A DNA stretch of 64,000 nt, from positions 124,001-188,000 of the forward strand of contig LGRT01000004.1 of assembly GCA_001642945.1 (NCBI GenBank). The letters are read 5' to 3'. Positions 1 to 8,779 of this stretch are shown in pieces; the stretch's first letter is position 1; each line of letters starts with the position of its first letter. The notes beneath the pieces were generated by a model. It made no database searches and was not told the origin of the DNA. It saw nothing but the letters and a program-made list of their open reading frames with translations. Made by a program: the position numbers and the translations under genes. The stretch is from Rhodobacteraceae bacterium SB2 (lineage in GTDB: Bacteria > Pseudomonadota > Alphaproteobacteria > Rhodobacterales > Rhodobacteraceae).

Positions 1-133
1 ACCTGAAAGGCTTGCATCTGGGTTATCAGGCTGATGCATCGGCTTTATCCCATGCACCATCTTGAGGATCGTGACCCTAAACAATCCAATTCATCTTCTG
101 ATATAAGAAAGGCCTTACAGCTTCTGATGCGCT

Positions 134-727
134 TTATGACGGGTCTTCGCTTAGCACGGGCAAGATCCCAAAGCCGTTGCGCCAAAACACCAGCGCCAAC
201 ACCCCAGCTTCATGCGTTTGCAAAGCATGCGGTTGCTGCGCGGCGTGAAAAATAACATCTCCGGGATTTAAAAAACGCGGCGCCTGCCCAGCCCGCATAA
301 ACTCGGCCTCACCAGCAATCACCAAATAGCTTTCTTCGGCTAGGTGCTCGTGCCAGGGGTAATATAGATGGGGTGGCATATATACGGCCCACGCCCAAAG
401 TTGGCCGCTTTGAAAGCCTCCTTCGGGACCAATGATTGTAAAGCACCCAAATCGATCTAAAAAATCTTGCCCGACCTTGGTATGTTTATAGGTTTCGCGC
501 CAACGCGCTTGGGCTCCTGCTGCCACCACAGCCTCGCAAAGTGGCTGATATTGCGTGTCAAAAAATTCATTTTTTTCACGTGCCAATCCCTGTCCACATA
601 GCAATGGTTTTGGTTCGATCTTCTGAGTCGTGACATCTTGGCAGAACGGCGCAAAAGCCGTCAGCTCTTGATGGTTTTCATAAACAGTCCGAAGCTCGGA
701 CAATAATAAATCAAACGGGCGTGCCAT
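134..727 (-). CDS. DMSP lyase, cupin type (DddQ/DddL-like)
   Basis: The 197-residue product looks like the cupin DMSP lyases, which cleave dimethylsulfoniopropionate to dimethyl sulfide and acrylate. The C-terminal half holds the family's metal-binding cupin motifs: YYPWHEHLAEESY (His126, His128, Glu131/132, Tyr134) and PGDVIFH...PH (His161, His167). The segment ARWRETY...DFLDRFG before the cupin also matches my memory of the family. I place the start at the ATG at 727, which gives the DddQ-like length of about 200 residues. The frame stays open to a GTG at 802, but those extra 25 residues do not look coding, and neither start has a good Shine-Dalgarno. I cannot separate DddQ from DddL. The gene stands alone at the left edge, with no acrylate genes beside it. 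Confidence 0.75.
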   Translation of the reverse strand: MARPFDLLLSELRTVYENHQELTAFAPFCQDVTTQKIEPKPLLCGQGLAREKNEFFDTQYQPLCEAVVAAGAQARWRETYKHTKVGQDFLDRFGCFTIIGPEGGFQSGQLWAWAVYMPPHLYYPWHEHLAEESYLVIAGEAEFMRAGQAPRFLNPGDVIFHAAQQPHALQTHEAGVLALVFWRNGFGILPVLSEDPS

Positions 728-802
728 CACAAAAACCAATAAGCTTTTTCTTCCCCTCAAAACCCTACATTTTGGGATTGCTATGTCAAACTCAATTGAC
801 AC

Positions 803-1382
803 TGCGAGCCCATTTTACAGCTCGAGTATAAGCATTGTCTGATCCTTGTGACGTCCATCTGAATGCGCGTTATCAAAACAGCGGCAGTTTTGGCATTTGA
901 CGCCCAAAGGATACTATCTGGGTTTGTACCCCACCCAAGTCTTGATCCTTCCGGCGAATATCACGCCGCCTCAACGGTGCTTTGAGGCACTGTACTTTAT
1001 GAAATTCTGCTTGCTGGGAGGCTCTATCGCGACAGGTATCGATCACTATTGTGATCTTATGCCGATACTTATTTAGGAACTTTTATATGTCTCAGCGCAG
1101 GCTTGAATGTCCTTCAACCGCATTTACGCTCATCGTTTTGCCGCAGCTTGAATCGAGGGAAATGCCACATAAAAGTTACGAGGGATGACCTGCTTTACAG
1201 CGAGCTAAGAGCCCCGATATACTGCCTTTCTTCGGTAGGGTATCCGCCAAATGCCCAAAGTATTTTGAATATGGCTAGCAAATATTTGCCAGCCAGCCGG
1301 GGCTGGTCATCGACAATCGCGCCGCGTACACATGCCGCACCACATCACATCAGACCCTCAACATTAAAATTTGGAGACCCAG
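803..1382. other. 580-bp stretch without a recognisable gene
   Basis: No convincing coding sequence is seen on either strand, only frames of 30 to 100 codons without family resemblance. The notable element is a perfect inverted repeat at 1041-1056, listed separately. It lies between the DMSP lyase on the minus strand and the decarboxylase-like gene on the plus strand, so both promoters probably lie in this stretch. Confidence 0.5.
1041..1056. promoter_or_regulatory. Perfect palindrome, possible operator
   Basis: GATCAC-TATT-GTGATC is a perfect 6-bp inverted repeat with a 4-bp spacer. A second, outer pair (GTATCG at 1036-1041 and CGATAC at 1063-1068) lies around it. It sits between divergent genes, as an operator for a dimeric regulator would. 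No specific regulator can be assigned. Confidence 0.35.
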
Positions 1383-1769
1383 ATGAGCCTATTTGACGAA
1401 GACCTTTTTCTAAAAGGCTTAGAGCAGCGAAAAGCCACTTTAGGAGCAGAGTATGTAGAGACGAACTTGGCCGCAGCCGATGAGCTCACGCGTCCATTCC
1501 AAGAAGCCATGACCGCCTGGTGTTGGGGCTTTGGTTGGGGCGATGATGTGATTGATGCAAAAACCCGCAGCATGATGAACCTATCCATGATTGCGGCATT
1601 GGGCAAAATGCATGAATGGGAACTGCATTGTAAAGGCGCTTTAAACAACGGCGTGACCCCCGAGGAAATTCGCGCAATCATTCATGTTGTGGGTATCTAT
1701 TGTGGCGTACCACAGGCTTTAGAATGTTTTCGTGCAGCCCGCAAAGTGCTCAACGAGCAGCCCCGCTAG
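1383..1769 (+). CDS. Carboxymuconolactone decarboxylase family protein
   Basis: This 128-residue protein belongs to the CMD/AhpD-like family. The central part contains TRSMMNLSMIAALGK followed by GALNNGVTPEEIRAIIHVVGIYCG, the usual helical core of PcaC-type 4-carboxymuconolactone decarboxylases. It has no CxxC motif, so it is PcaC-like rather than an AhpD peroxidase. The ATG at 1383 is preceded by GGAG at good spacing, which makes it a better start than the in-frame TTG at 1371. No other protocatechuate-pathway gene is adjacent. The substrate is therefore open; lactone ring handling in aromatic or sugar-acid catabolism is only a family-level guess. Confidence 0.7.
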   Translation: MSLFDEDLFLKGLEQRKATLGAEYVETNLAAADELTRPFQEAMTAWCWGFGWGDDVIDAKTRSMMNLSMIAALGKMHEWELHCKGALNNGVTPEEIRAIIHVVGIYCGVPQALECFRAARKVLNEQPR

Positions 1770-1992
1770 GCCGCGTTCAGCGCCGGCAAGTAAATGAACC
1801 GCCATAGCGCAAAAAACACCAGAGCAAAAAAGCATCCGCACCGAAAAGCCTATTAATGGAACGGCCTGGTTAAGCCTACTCAAAACATTTGCAGCAGCGG
1901 CGCCTTCTATCTTGCAAAAACAGGCATATTGCTTGATCCAGAGGGAAATTCTCGGCTACCCTTACCTGAACGCCCAAAAAGGAAATCGCGAC

Positions 1993-3018
1993 GTGTCAAA
2001 AACTCCACCACGCTCATTGACGTTACGAGATGTTTCAGAAGCCTGCGGCGTTTCGGAAATGACCGTCAGCCGCGTTCTACGCGACAGCGGGGATGTGTCG
2101 CAAACCACCCGCGAAAAGGTACTCAAAGCCGCCCATGATTTGGGCTATGTGCCAAATAAAATCGCTGGCGCTTTGGCAAGCCAAAGGGTGAATCTGATCG
2201 CCGTTATCATTCCGTCTATGTCCAACATGGTCTTTCCCGAAGTTATGATGGGGATAAATGAAGTTCTGGAAAATACCGAGCTGCAAGCGGTTATTGGGAT
2301 CACAAACTATCTGCCTGAAACCGAAGAAAGCGTGTTATACAAAATGCTGTCATGGCGCCCATCTGGCGTTATTATCGCGGGCTTAGAACATTCTGAACGG
2401 TCGCAAAAAATGCTGCAATCTTCAGGGATACCAATCGTTGAAATTATGGATATTGACGGCACTGCCACCGATTGCGCCGTTGGCATTTCGCATCGGCGCG
2501 CCGGGCGCGAAATGGCGCAGGTTATTTTGGATGCAGGATATCGCAAAATTGGATTTATGGGCACAAAAATGCCCCTCGACCATCGCGCACGCAAACGCTT
2601 CGAAGGCTTTTCAGAAAGGCTTTTGCAATCCGGTATAGAAATCGCTGATAAAGAATTTTATTCGGGTGGCTCTGCCTTGGCGAAAGGGCGCGATATGACC
2701 ACTGATATGCTCATGCGCTCACCCGATTTAGATTTTTTGTATTTCTCAAACGATATGATTGGCGCGGGTGGTCTGTTGCATCTTTTGAACCAAAAGGCGG
2801 ATATTCCACAAAAAATTGGTTTAGCGGGCTTTAATGGTGTTGAGTTGCTGCAAGGCCTACCACTGCAATTGGCCACGATGGATGCCTGTCGCTTGCAGAT
2901 TGGCCGACAGGCCGCACAAATCATTTGCGATCGGATCTCGGGCGCCCTGACATTGGGTGAAAAAATCGTTGAACTGACACCAACGCTTTCACCAGGTGAC
3001 ACGCTAAGATCGGCCTAA
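1993..3018 (+). CDS. LacI-family transcriptional regulator (gluconate GntR-like)
   Basis: The 341-residue protein has an N-terminal LacI helix-turn-helix (LTLRDVSEACGVSEMTVSRVL) and the hinge segment NKIAGALASQR. A periplasmic-binding-like effector domain follows. Its wording (PSMSNMVFPEV, MLSWRPSGVI, GIPIVEIMD) is close to E. coli GntR, the gluconate repressor. I choose the GTG at 1993 because AAGGAAA lies about 8 bases upstream and LacI proteins normally begin about ten residues before the HTH. An upstream TTG at 1912 would add 27 residues that do not look like family sequence. The target genes cannot be told, since no sugar catabolic operon is adjacent. The gene lies between the CMD-like gene and the DUF1045 gene on the same strand. 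Confidence 0.85.
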   Translation: MSKTPPRSLTLRDVSEACGVSEMTVSRVLRDSGDVSQTTREKVLKAAHDLGYVPNKIAGALASQRVNLIAVIIPSMSNMVFPEVMMGINEVLENTELQAVIGITNYLPETEESVLYKMLSWRPSGVIIAGLEHSERSQKMLQSSGIPIVEIMDIDGTATDCAVGISHRRAGREMAQVILDAGYRKIGFMGTKMPLDHRARKRFEGFSERLLQSGIEIADKEFYSGGSALAKGRDMTTDMLMRSPDLDFLYFSNDMIGAGGLLHLLNQKADIPQKIGLAGFNGVELLQGLPLQLATMDACRLQIGRQAAQIICDRISGALTLGEKIVELTPTLSPGDTLRSA

Positions 3019-3073
3019 CCGTGAAGAAATCGCGTGGTTTTTTGTCCAACGCTTTAACTTCAAAGAAAGCGAA

Positions 3074-3772
3074 ATGATCGACCAAACTATGTTCAAAAGA
3101 TATGCGATTTATTTTGTTCCCAAGGGGGCATTGGCCAAGTTTGGACGGGCATGGCTGGGCTGGGATTGCCGCAAAGGCCAATATATAAGCTCTGAAAACG
3201 CGTTTTCAGAGCCGTTGGCTGACCGAGAATATTTTATAAAAAAACCACGGAAATATGGGCTTCACGCAACCTTAAAAGCCCCTTTTCGACTGCAAACAAC
3301 GCAGAATGAACCTGCCCTGCGCAGCGCATTCCACGGCTTTTGCAATCACCAAAAACCTGCAGCTTCGGGCAATTTAACGCTCTCTGAGCAGGGCGGGTTC
3401 ATCTCGTTAAGACCCCAAAGGCAATCCGCTGCCCTCTTTGAGCTTGGCAAAAACTGCCTTGAAGCCTTTGATCCGTTTCGCGCACCTTTAGACCAGAACG
3501 ATCTAAACCGCCGCCGCAATGCCCGCCTGAGCCCGCGCCAAAACGACTTTTTACACCAATGGGGCTATCCCTATGTGCTGCAAGAGTTCCAATTTCACAT
3601 TACATTATCGTCGCGCCTTAGCATTTTGCAGCGCGAAAAGATCATACCAGCACTAAAAAATTTGCTGGCACATGAACTGGACTGCCCTTTTATTATCGCT
3701 CATCTGGCCTTAATGGGAGAGGATCGAAACGGCCAATTTCATATTTTGGAAGAAGCCAATCTATCCGGGTAA
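3074..3772 (+). CDS. DUF1045 protein with 2H-phosphoesterase motifs
   Basis: The 232-residue product matches the DUF1045 family, often annotated as putative phosphonate metabolism protein. Typical wording is RYAIYFVP near the N-terminus and PRKYGLHATLKAPF. Two His-x-Thr motifs are present, HAT at residues 64-66 and HIT at 175-177. That is the duplicated signature of 2H phosphoesterases, which act on cyclic or 2'-phosphate nucleotides. In other genomes the family sits in C-P lyase operons. Here no phn gene is near, and the only neighbour on the strand is the LacI regulator 55 bases upstream. The substrate is unknown. Confidence 0.75.
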   Translation: MIDQTMFKRYAIYFVPKGALAKFGRAWLGWDCRKGQYISSENAFSEPLADREYFIKKPRKYGLHATLKAPFRLQTTQNEPALRSAFHGFCNHQKPAASGNLTLSEQGGFISLRPQRQSAALFELGKNCLEAFDPFRAPLDQNDLNRRRNARLSPRQNDFLHQWGYPYVLQEFQFHITLSSRLSILQREKIIPALKNLLAHELDCPFIIAHLALMGEDRNGQFHILEEANLSG

Positions 3773-3808
3773 AGAAACGGATCACCGACAATAAAAAGGG
3801 GCTAAAGC

Positions 3809-3973
3809 TCAACTCGATAATTTGTGAATTTCTTCTTTGATTCGTAATTTTTGTTTTTTCATAGTCGCGATCTGTAAGTCATCCATCGCTAAGGATTTTT
3901 GTGCCTCTTCAACTGCCTCTGACAAAACTTGATGTTTTTTTCTTAATTCCCGCACATGCGAAACAACTGTCAT
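3809..3973 (-). CDS. DUF465 / YdcH-like small protein
   Basis: This 54-residue reading frame starts MTVVSHVREL and ends with the pattern MKKQKLRIKEEIHKL. It is a typical alphaproteobacterial DUF465 (YdcH-like) protein, predicted as one charged helical hairpin. The start is well supported by AGGAGG about 9 bases upstream of the ATG at 3973. Function is unknown in the family. It lies 115 bases downstream of the methyltransferase gene on the same strand, with a hairpin between them, so it is probably transcribed on its own. Confidence 0.8.
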   Translation of the reverse strand: MTVVSHVRELRKKHQVLSEAVEEAQKSLAMDDLQIATMKKQKLRIKEEIHKLSS

Positions 3974-4047
3974 ATTGCTCAACCTCCTGTGTAGCCATGG
4001 TTCGATGGCACCATAAATTTACAAACCTGTCACTGAGAAAAAATTTA

Positions 4048-4066
4048 TTCTCCCAAAATAGGAGAA
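4048..4066 (-). terminator. Hairpin, probable terminator of the methyltransferase gene
   Basis: TTCTCC and GGAGAA form a perfect 6-bp stem with a 7-base loop. Read on the minus strand the stem is followed by TAAATTTTTT. It lies just after the stop of the minus-strand methyltransferase and before the YdcH-like gene. The stem is AT-rich, so termination may be weak. Confidence 0.45.
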
Positions 4067-4087
4067 GTTTCGCCGAGCCGCTTTAGT

Positions 4088-4855
4088 TTATTCCCAAATC
4101 GACACTAAATCTGCACTATTGCGCAAAACTGAGCTGACCAAACCTGTATAAGAGTCACCATCGTGGCGGTGGCGATCGCCCTCATGCAGGATCAAAGGCG
4201 CCATAAGGCGGAAATTCGCTCGGCCGGCTTTGCGCATGCGCAAAAGCATCAAACCGCTTTCGCGCCCTTTACGCGGTGCGATCGGCACAACCTGTAAGCT
4301 GCCCAGATCATCGGGTAAGACGGCCATAAAATCCTGCAGCCTTTCGCTGCGAAAAATGAAATGGGCATAGCCCTTTGGGCGCAACCGTTTGGCGGCAAGC
4401 TTAACCCAAATCTTCAATGGCGTTTGCTCTCCCAGAGCGCGTTCGCGCGCCTGATGCGGGGCGGGGCTGCTTTGTGCACGGTCAAAATAAGGGGGATTGG
4501 CAATCACGAAATCAAAATTTTCACCCCTTAGCGCAGCTGGAGGGGATGCGATATCTCCTGTGATAACTGTCAATTTGCAACCGTTATGCTGCGCGTTTTG
4601 GGCAGCCAGGATCGCGGCATCAGGCTGAATTTCAACTCCGGTTATTTTCAAGCCTGGGACACGGGCCGCCAAACACAGGCTGGCCACGCCAACACCGCAG
4701 CCAAGTTCTAAAACGCTTTCGCCCCTGCCCGCGGGAACCGAGGCGGCAAGCAAGACAGGATCAACCCCCGCGCGATACCCCGTCTTGGGCTGAGCAACCG
4801 TCAAACGGCCCCCTAAAAACTGGTCATAGCTATGCAAATCCGAATCAAAGGTCAT
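4088..4855 (-). CDS. tRNA1(Val) (adenine37-N6)-methyltransferase TrmN6-like
   Basis: The 255-residue class I SAM-dependent methyltransferase belongs to the YfiC/TrmN6 group. It has the SAM-binding motif ELGCGVG at residues 50-56 and the N6-adenine catalytic motif NPPY at 120-123. Its N-terminus (DQFLGGRLTVAQPK...GYRAGVDPVLLAA) is typical of this family, which methylates A37 of tRNA1(Val). The start overlaps the stop of the upstream DUF2007 gene by four bases (ATGA), so the two are translationally coupled. Substrate specificity within the NPPY methyltransferases cannot be proven from sequence. Confidence 0.8.
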   Translation of the reverse strand: MTFDSDLHSYDQFLGGRLTVAQPKTGYRAGVDPVLLAASVPAGRGESVLELGCGVGVASLCLAARVPGLKITGVEIQPDAAILAAQNAQHNGCKLTVITGDIASPPAALRGENFDFVIANPPYFDRAQSSPAPHQARERALGEQTPLKIWVKLAAKRLRPKGYAHFIFRSERLQDFMAVLPDDLGSLQVVPIAPRKGRESGLMLLRMRKAGRANFRLMAPLILHEGDRHRHDGDSYTGLVSSVLRNSADLVSIWE

Positions 4856-5064
4856 CGCAGCTCAATCTTATGCGCGATCATTAAGCGCAGCGCCGCCGCG
4901 TGATCTTCTTCGCGCACCATCAAACGACGCGGCAAAATTCCCAAAGATCCTTCGAGCACCGAGGTATTTATATCCAAGTCAAAAAAAGGAATTTCCGCAT
5001 CCTTCAGGATCGCCTGTGCATAGGCAATTAAAGTGATGTCCGTGCTTCTGAGCAGTTCTTGCAT
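4852..5064 (-). CDS. DUF2007 domain protein
   Basis: The 70-residue protein reads MQELLRSTDITLIAYAQAIL then DAEIPFFDLD, followed by RRLMVREEDHAAALRLM. This is the DUF2007 fold, described as a putative prokaryotic signal-transducing protein of the PII-like ferredoxin-fold type. I use the ATG at 5064, since the frame further upstream has no family sequence and would run into the divergent prenyl synthase gene. It is the first gene of a two-gene unit with the TrmN6-like methyltransferase. The function of the family is unknown. Confidence 0.75.
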   Translation of the reverse strand: MQELLRSTDITLIAYAQAILKDAEIPFFDLDINTSVLEGSLGILPRRLMVREEDHAAALRLMIAHKIELR

Positions 5065-5117
5065 GGCATCACATTTAGTAATATCACTGCGCCTTGTCGA
5101 GCTTAGGAAATGGAAAA

Positions 5118-6122
5118 ATGGGCGATCAAGCGAACATCGTGACCAAACCCCAAGATGCATTGGCAAACTTGCTGTCAAAAGAGATGGCGCAGGTCAATGA
5201 GCTGATTTCACAGCGCATGGCCTCACAATACGCGCCGCGCATTCCGGAAGTGACCGCGCATTTGATCAATGCAGGTGGCAAACGTCTGCGCCCCTTGCTA
5301 ACCTTAGCAAGCGCTTCTATTTGCGGCTATACGGGCGGGTTTCATATTCATTTGGCGGCAACGGTCGAATTCATCCATACCGCCACCCTGCTGCATGACG
5401 ACGTTGTCGATGAAAGCGCGCAGCGGCGTGGGCGACCCACCGCCAACCTACTCTGGGATAATAAATCATCCATATTGGTGGGCGATTATCTGTTTTCGCG
5501 GGCTTTTCAATTGATGGTAGACACTGGGTCTCTTGACGTATTGGCCATTTTATCCAACGCTTCTGCCACAATCGCAGAAGGCGAAGTTTTGCAACTCAGC
5601 GCCGCGCGCGATCTGAGCACGAACGAAGAGATTTATCTGCAAGTGGTCAGAGGTAAAACCGCTGCCCTGTTTTCAGCTGCCACGGAAGTCGGCGGAGTAA
5701 TTGCAAATGCCCCTAAAGCGGTTCAAACCGCGTTGTTTGATTACGGTGATGCTCTAGGGGTCGCGTTTCAAATTGTAGATGATCTATTAGATGTTAGCGG
5801 CGATCCTGACGTGATGGGCAAGAATATTGGCGATGATTTTCGCGAACGCAAGCTGACCTTACCATTCATCAAAGCCGTTGCGAAATCCACTGCCGATGAG
5901 CAGGCATTTTGGAAACGCACGATCGAAAAGGGAGACCAGCAAGAGGGTGACCTTGAACGGGCTTTGGAGATCTTAAAAACCCATCATGCAATCGAAGAAA
6001 CCCGCCAAGATGCTTTGCAATGGTCGCGCCGGGCCCAAAACGCCTTAGCCCCGCTGCCCGACCACCCGATGAAGGCGCTCTTGGCGACACTTGCGACCTA
6101 TGTGGTCGAACGGATCACCTAA
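5118..6122 (+). CDS. ispB: Polyprenyl diphosphate synthase (octa/decaprenyl)
   Basis: The 334-residue trans-prenyltransferase makes the long isoprenoid tail of ubiquinone from IPP and farnesyl diphosphate. The first aspartate-rich motif is LLHDDVVDES, with Asp94/95, and the second is DDLLD at residues 221-225. GGKRLRP at 53-59 binds diphosphate. The small residues before the first motif fit a long-chain product, probably C50 in this group. The ATG at 5118 is used because AGGAAATGG lies just upstream; an in-frame TTG at 5094 has no better signal. It is divergent from the DUF2007 gene. Its 3' end overlaps the convergent ispE gene by 8 bases. Confidence 0.9.
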   Translation: MGDQANIVTKPQDALANLLSKEMAQVNELISQRMASQYAPRIPEVTAHLINAGGKRLRPLLTLASASICGYTGGFHIHLAATVEFIHTATLLHDDVVDESAQRRGRPTANLLWDNKSSILVGDYLFSRAFQLMVDTGSLDVLAILSNASATIAEGEVLQLSAARDLSTNEEIYLQVVRGKTAALFSAATEVGGVIANAPKAVQTALFDYGDALGVAFQIVDDLLDVSGDPDVMGKNIGDDFRERKLTLPFIKAVAKSTADEQAFWKRTIEKGDQQEGDLERALEILKTHHAIEETRQDALQWSRRAQNALAPLPDHPMKALLATLATYVVERIT

Positions 6123-6963
6123 ACGTTTCCAAACATATCCGGGTTGACGCGATCCACCAATCTGGATGGGTTTGCCTCAGCTTTGCAGCAAGCGCGTCGC
6201 GCGCCGCATCATTTTGCATCAAGGCAAAACATGTGGCACCAGAGCCAGACATACGCGCCAAAGCCACGCCGGGTGCAGCGCGCAATGCGGCCAGTACACC
6301 CCTGATGACTGGAACCAAGTTCTGCGCCGGCACCTCCAGATCATTGCGTTGCTTGGACAACCAAAGCAACCAGGCCTCCCGGTTTCGCGGATCAGGCATC
6401 GCCTCTAAGACCGGAGGGTTTTGTTTTGAGGCAAGCGCGTTGAACACCGCCGGCGTCGATACCCCCTGCCGCGGATTGACCAAAATTATGGGAAATTGCG
6501 GCGGCGGTCCTAACATCTCTAATTGTTCGCCAATCCCCCGCATCCGGGTTAACTGCGACGACATGCAAACCGGTATATCAGCGCCAAGCTGCAACAGTTT
6601 GCTAAGGGCGGGCACAGGCTGCGACCACAGCTGTGATAAGGCCCGTATCGTCGCGGCCGCATCGCTTGAGCCGCCGCCAATTCCAGACGAAGCGGGAAGG
6701 TTTTTTTCCAACTGTATATGCGCGCCCTTGGAGATATCAAACAAATGAGCAGCCCGCATCACTAAGTTGTCCGGCCCCGAAGAAATATCAGGTGCAAAAG
6801 GGCCAGTGCAGTTTAAAGACAGCTCATCCGCCGGTGAAACAGTAATCCGATCGCCAATATCAGCCATAGCAACGTATGAATCCAAAAGATGATAGCCATC
6901 GCTACGCTGACCTGTAACGTGTAAAATCAAGTTGAGTTTGGCCGCTGCGAAGGCCTTAGCCAT
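6115..6963 (-). CDS. ispE: 4-(cytidine 5'-diphospho)-2-C-methyl-D-erythritol kinase
   Basis: The 282-residue GHMP kinase phosphorylates CDP-methylerythritol in the MEP isoprenoid pathway. It shows the N-terminal AAKLNL with the conserved Lys9, the glycine-rich ATP loop LPASSGIGGGSSDAA (residues 89-103), GADIPVC with the likely catalytic Asp129, and the C-terminal MSGSGATCF. The ATG at 6963 overlaps the end of the upstream TPR gene by 8 bases. Nearby, and convergent, lies the prenyl diphosphate synthase, so two isoprenoid genes meet tail to tail. Confidence 0.93.
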   Translation of the reverse strand: MAKAFAAAKLNLILHVTGQRSDGYHLLDSYVAMADIGDRITVSPADELSLNCTGPFAPDISSGPDNLVMRAAHLFDISKGAHIQLEKNLPASSGIGGGSSDAAATIRALSQLWSQPVPALSKLLQLGADIPVCMSSQLTRMRGIGEQLEMLGPPPQFPIILVNPRQGVSTPAVFNALASKQNPPVLEAMPDPRNREAWLLWLSKQRNDLEVPAQNLVPVIRGVLAALRAAPGVALARMSGSGATCFALMQNDAARDALAAKLRQTHPDWWIASTRICLETFR

Positions 6964-8647
6964 CTTGATTGGCCGTCGAGACCAACGCCTCTGCCTCTTC
7001 TTCCAAAACGCGCTCCAACCCAACCTCTAACTTGCGCAGAATCCGTTTTCGATCTGCCTCTTCAGGATCGAATGACAAAGCCCGACGCCATTGAAACACG
7101 GCCTCACGCTTGCGCCCCACCTCCCAAAACACATCCCCAAGATGATCGTTCACGATCGGATCGATTGGCATCAATTCAGCCGCTTTTTCCAAATGCGGCA
7201 AGGCCTCCTCAAAGCGGCCAAGGCGATAAAAAACCCAGCCCAAACTATCGACAATATAACCGCTTTCTGGCTGCTTATCGACCGCCGTTTGGATCATCGC
7301 CAAAGCTTCATCAAGCTTTTGACGCTTTTCCACCAACGAATAGCCAAGATAATTCAAAACCTGAGGATGATCGGGCTGCAGCGCCAGCGCTTGCCGAAAA
7401 TCCTGCTCTGCCGCAGGCCAATCGCCCATCCGCTCATTTGCCATGCCCCGCGCGTAAAACAGCCGCCACGCATTTGTCATGCTGGGGTTCAAAAGATTCA
7501 AGGCGGCCGTATAGGCCATAACCGCTTCATCATAGCGTTCTTGGTTGCGCAGTAAATTGCCCAGCGCCTGATGCGCCGGCACTAATTTGTCATGGCTGCG
7601 TGATAATCCACGCAACACCTCAATTGCCGCTTCGGTCTCGCCGCTGTCGCGCAATGCATCCGCGCGCCCCAGTTCAGCCAAGGGAAACAGCGCGGAAGCG
7701 GGGGCAATTGCCCGATAGGCTTCTATCGCCAGATCATATTGCCGCATAGCCACTAAAATTTCGGCACTGAGCAGCGCCGCCGGGGTGTATTTAGCAGAGA
7801 GAAACTGAGCCAATTGCGCGTGAAACAAGCTGTATTCATCTTTTTGCTCTTGGTTGAGGATTTGCGCAACCGCAAAGAATACCTCAGCCAGCCCATCCTC
7901 AGCCGTTTTCATCAGCAAAGGTTTTGGCGACCGTTTCGCCGCAATATCAGCTTTCAGCCGATCAAGCTCAGGGTCAGATTGCTTGGTGAAAAAACTATCA
8001 AAGATTGTATCAGCCTGATCAAACTGACCGCCCTGCATCAAAGCCTCAAGCCTGATTAAAATCGCTCTGCGGGTCACTTGCGCACCATCTTTTGATAACG
8101 CGTCAAAGCGGTCATCGGCAGCCTGATAATCGCCTGACACTTTATAAATCAACGCCAAATGATAATTGGCGAGCCCGCGTTCCTGATCCTGCTCAGAAAG
8201 TGCTTTCAACTTAGCGATCGCCGCTTCATAATCCCCGCTACCGGCCAATGACCAGGCTTCAATCAAATCATCAATAAGCGGATGCCCAATCCCGCGCTGT
8301 TCTTGCAACAGCCTCGACAGTGCTGAATAATTTTGAGACTTGGCAGCATTTGCAATCACCACCAAATTGGCCCATTGGCCATTGGCGCCTTGATTTGTGA
8401 AAGCTTGAGCAGCGGGTAAGGCCTGCTCAAACCGCCCCAATGCACCCTGCGCCAAAATCAGCTGTTCAAGTGCCATTATATTGGCGCTATCCTGCGCAAC
8501 AACTTTTGAGAAATACTGAACAGACGCGTCTAACCGACCATCTAAACTGGCTTGACGGCCCGCAAGATACGACCCGGCCAAGCCCTCTGCAAAAGACGGC
8601 GCGCCCAACATGCTTACGATGCAAGCAAAACCTAAAATGAACCGCAC
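6956..8647 (-). CDS. Secreted or periplasmic TPR repeat protein
   Basis: The 563-residue protein begins with a signal peptide (MRFILGFACIVSMLGAPSFA, cleavage after SFA). It then consists largely of tetratricopeptide repeats, clearest in the second half, for example YDEAVMAYTAAL, WPAAEQDFRQALALQPDHP and FEEALPHLEKAAELMPIDP. It probably acts as a protein-binding scaffold in the envelope. Homologues precede ispE in other Rhodobacterales as far as I recall. The overlap with ispE indicates co-transcription, although no functional link is obvious. Confidence 0.8.
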   Translation of the reverse strand: MRFILGFACIVSMLGAPSFAEGLAGSYLAGRQASLDGRLDASVQYFSKVVAQDSANIMALEQLILAQGALGRFEQALPAAQAFTNQGANGQWANLVVIANAAKSQNYSALSRLLQEQRGIGHPLIDDLIEAWSLAGSGDYEAAIAKLKALSEQDQERGLANYHLALIYKVSGDYQAADDRFDALSKDGAQVTRRAILIRLEALMQGGQFDQADTIFDSFFTKQSDPELDRLKADIAAKRSPKPLLMKTAEDGLAEVFFAVAQILNQEQKDEYSLFHAQLAQFLSAKYTPAALLSAEILVAMRQYDLAIEAYRAIAPASALFPLAELGRADALRDSGETEAAIEVLRGLSRSHDKLVPAHQALGNLLRNQERYDEAVMAYTAALNLLNPSMTNAWRLFYARGMANERMGDWPAAEQDFRQALALQPDHPQVLNYLGYSLVEKRQKLDEALAMIQTAVDKQPESGYIVDSLGWVFYRLGRFEEALPHLEKAAELMPIDPIVNDHLGDVFWEVGRKREAVFQWRRALSFDPEEADRKRILRKLEVGLERVLEEEAEALVSTANQDG

Positions 8648-8779
8648 AATAAAAACCTACCCGTTTTTGTTAACTTAGGCTGCGTGCCCAACCAACGCAA
8701 TGCCTTGATGAAAATGCAAGATTTGATAACTCAAATGTAAGGCGTTGGTTGATATTCTCAAGAAGGGCGCGCGCTGAAC

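Noticed and set aside
863-985. 40-codon frame in the 803-1382 gap
   Set aside because: It has no ribosome-binding site and no detectable relation to known proteins.
1103-1396. 97-codon open frame upstream of the decarboxylase-like gene
   Set aside because: It has no ribosome-binding site, no family resemblance, and runs past the well-supported start at 1383.
6020-6748. 242-codon plus-strand frame opposite ispE
   Set aside because: It is an antisense shadow of ispE; the GHMP kinase motifs are on the minus strand.
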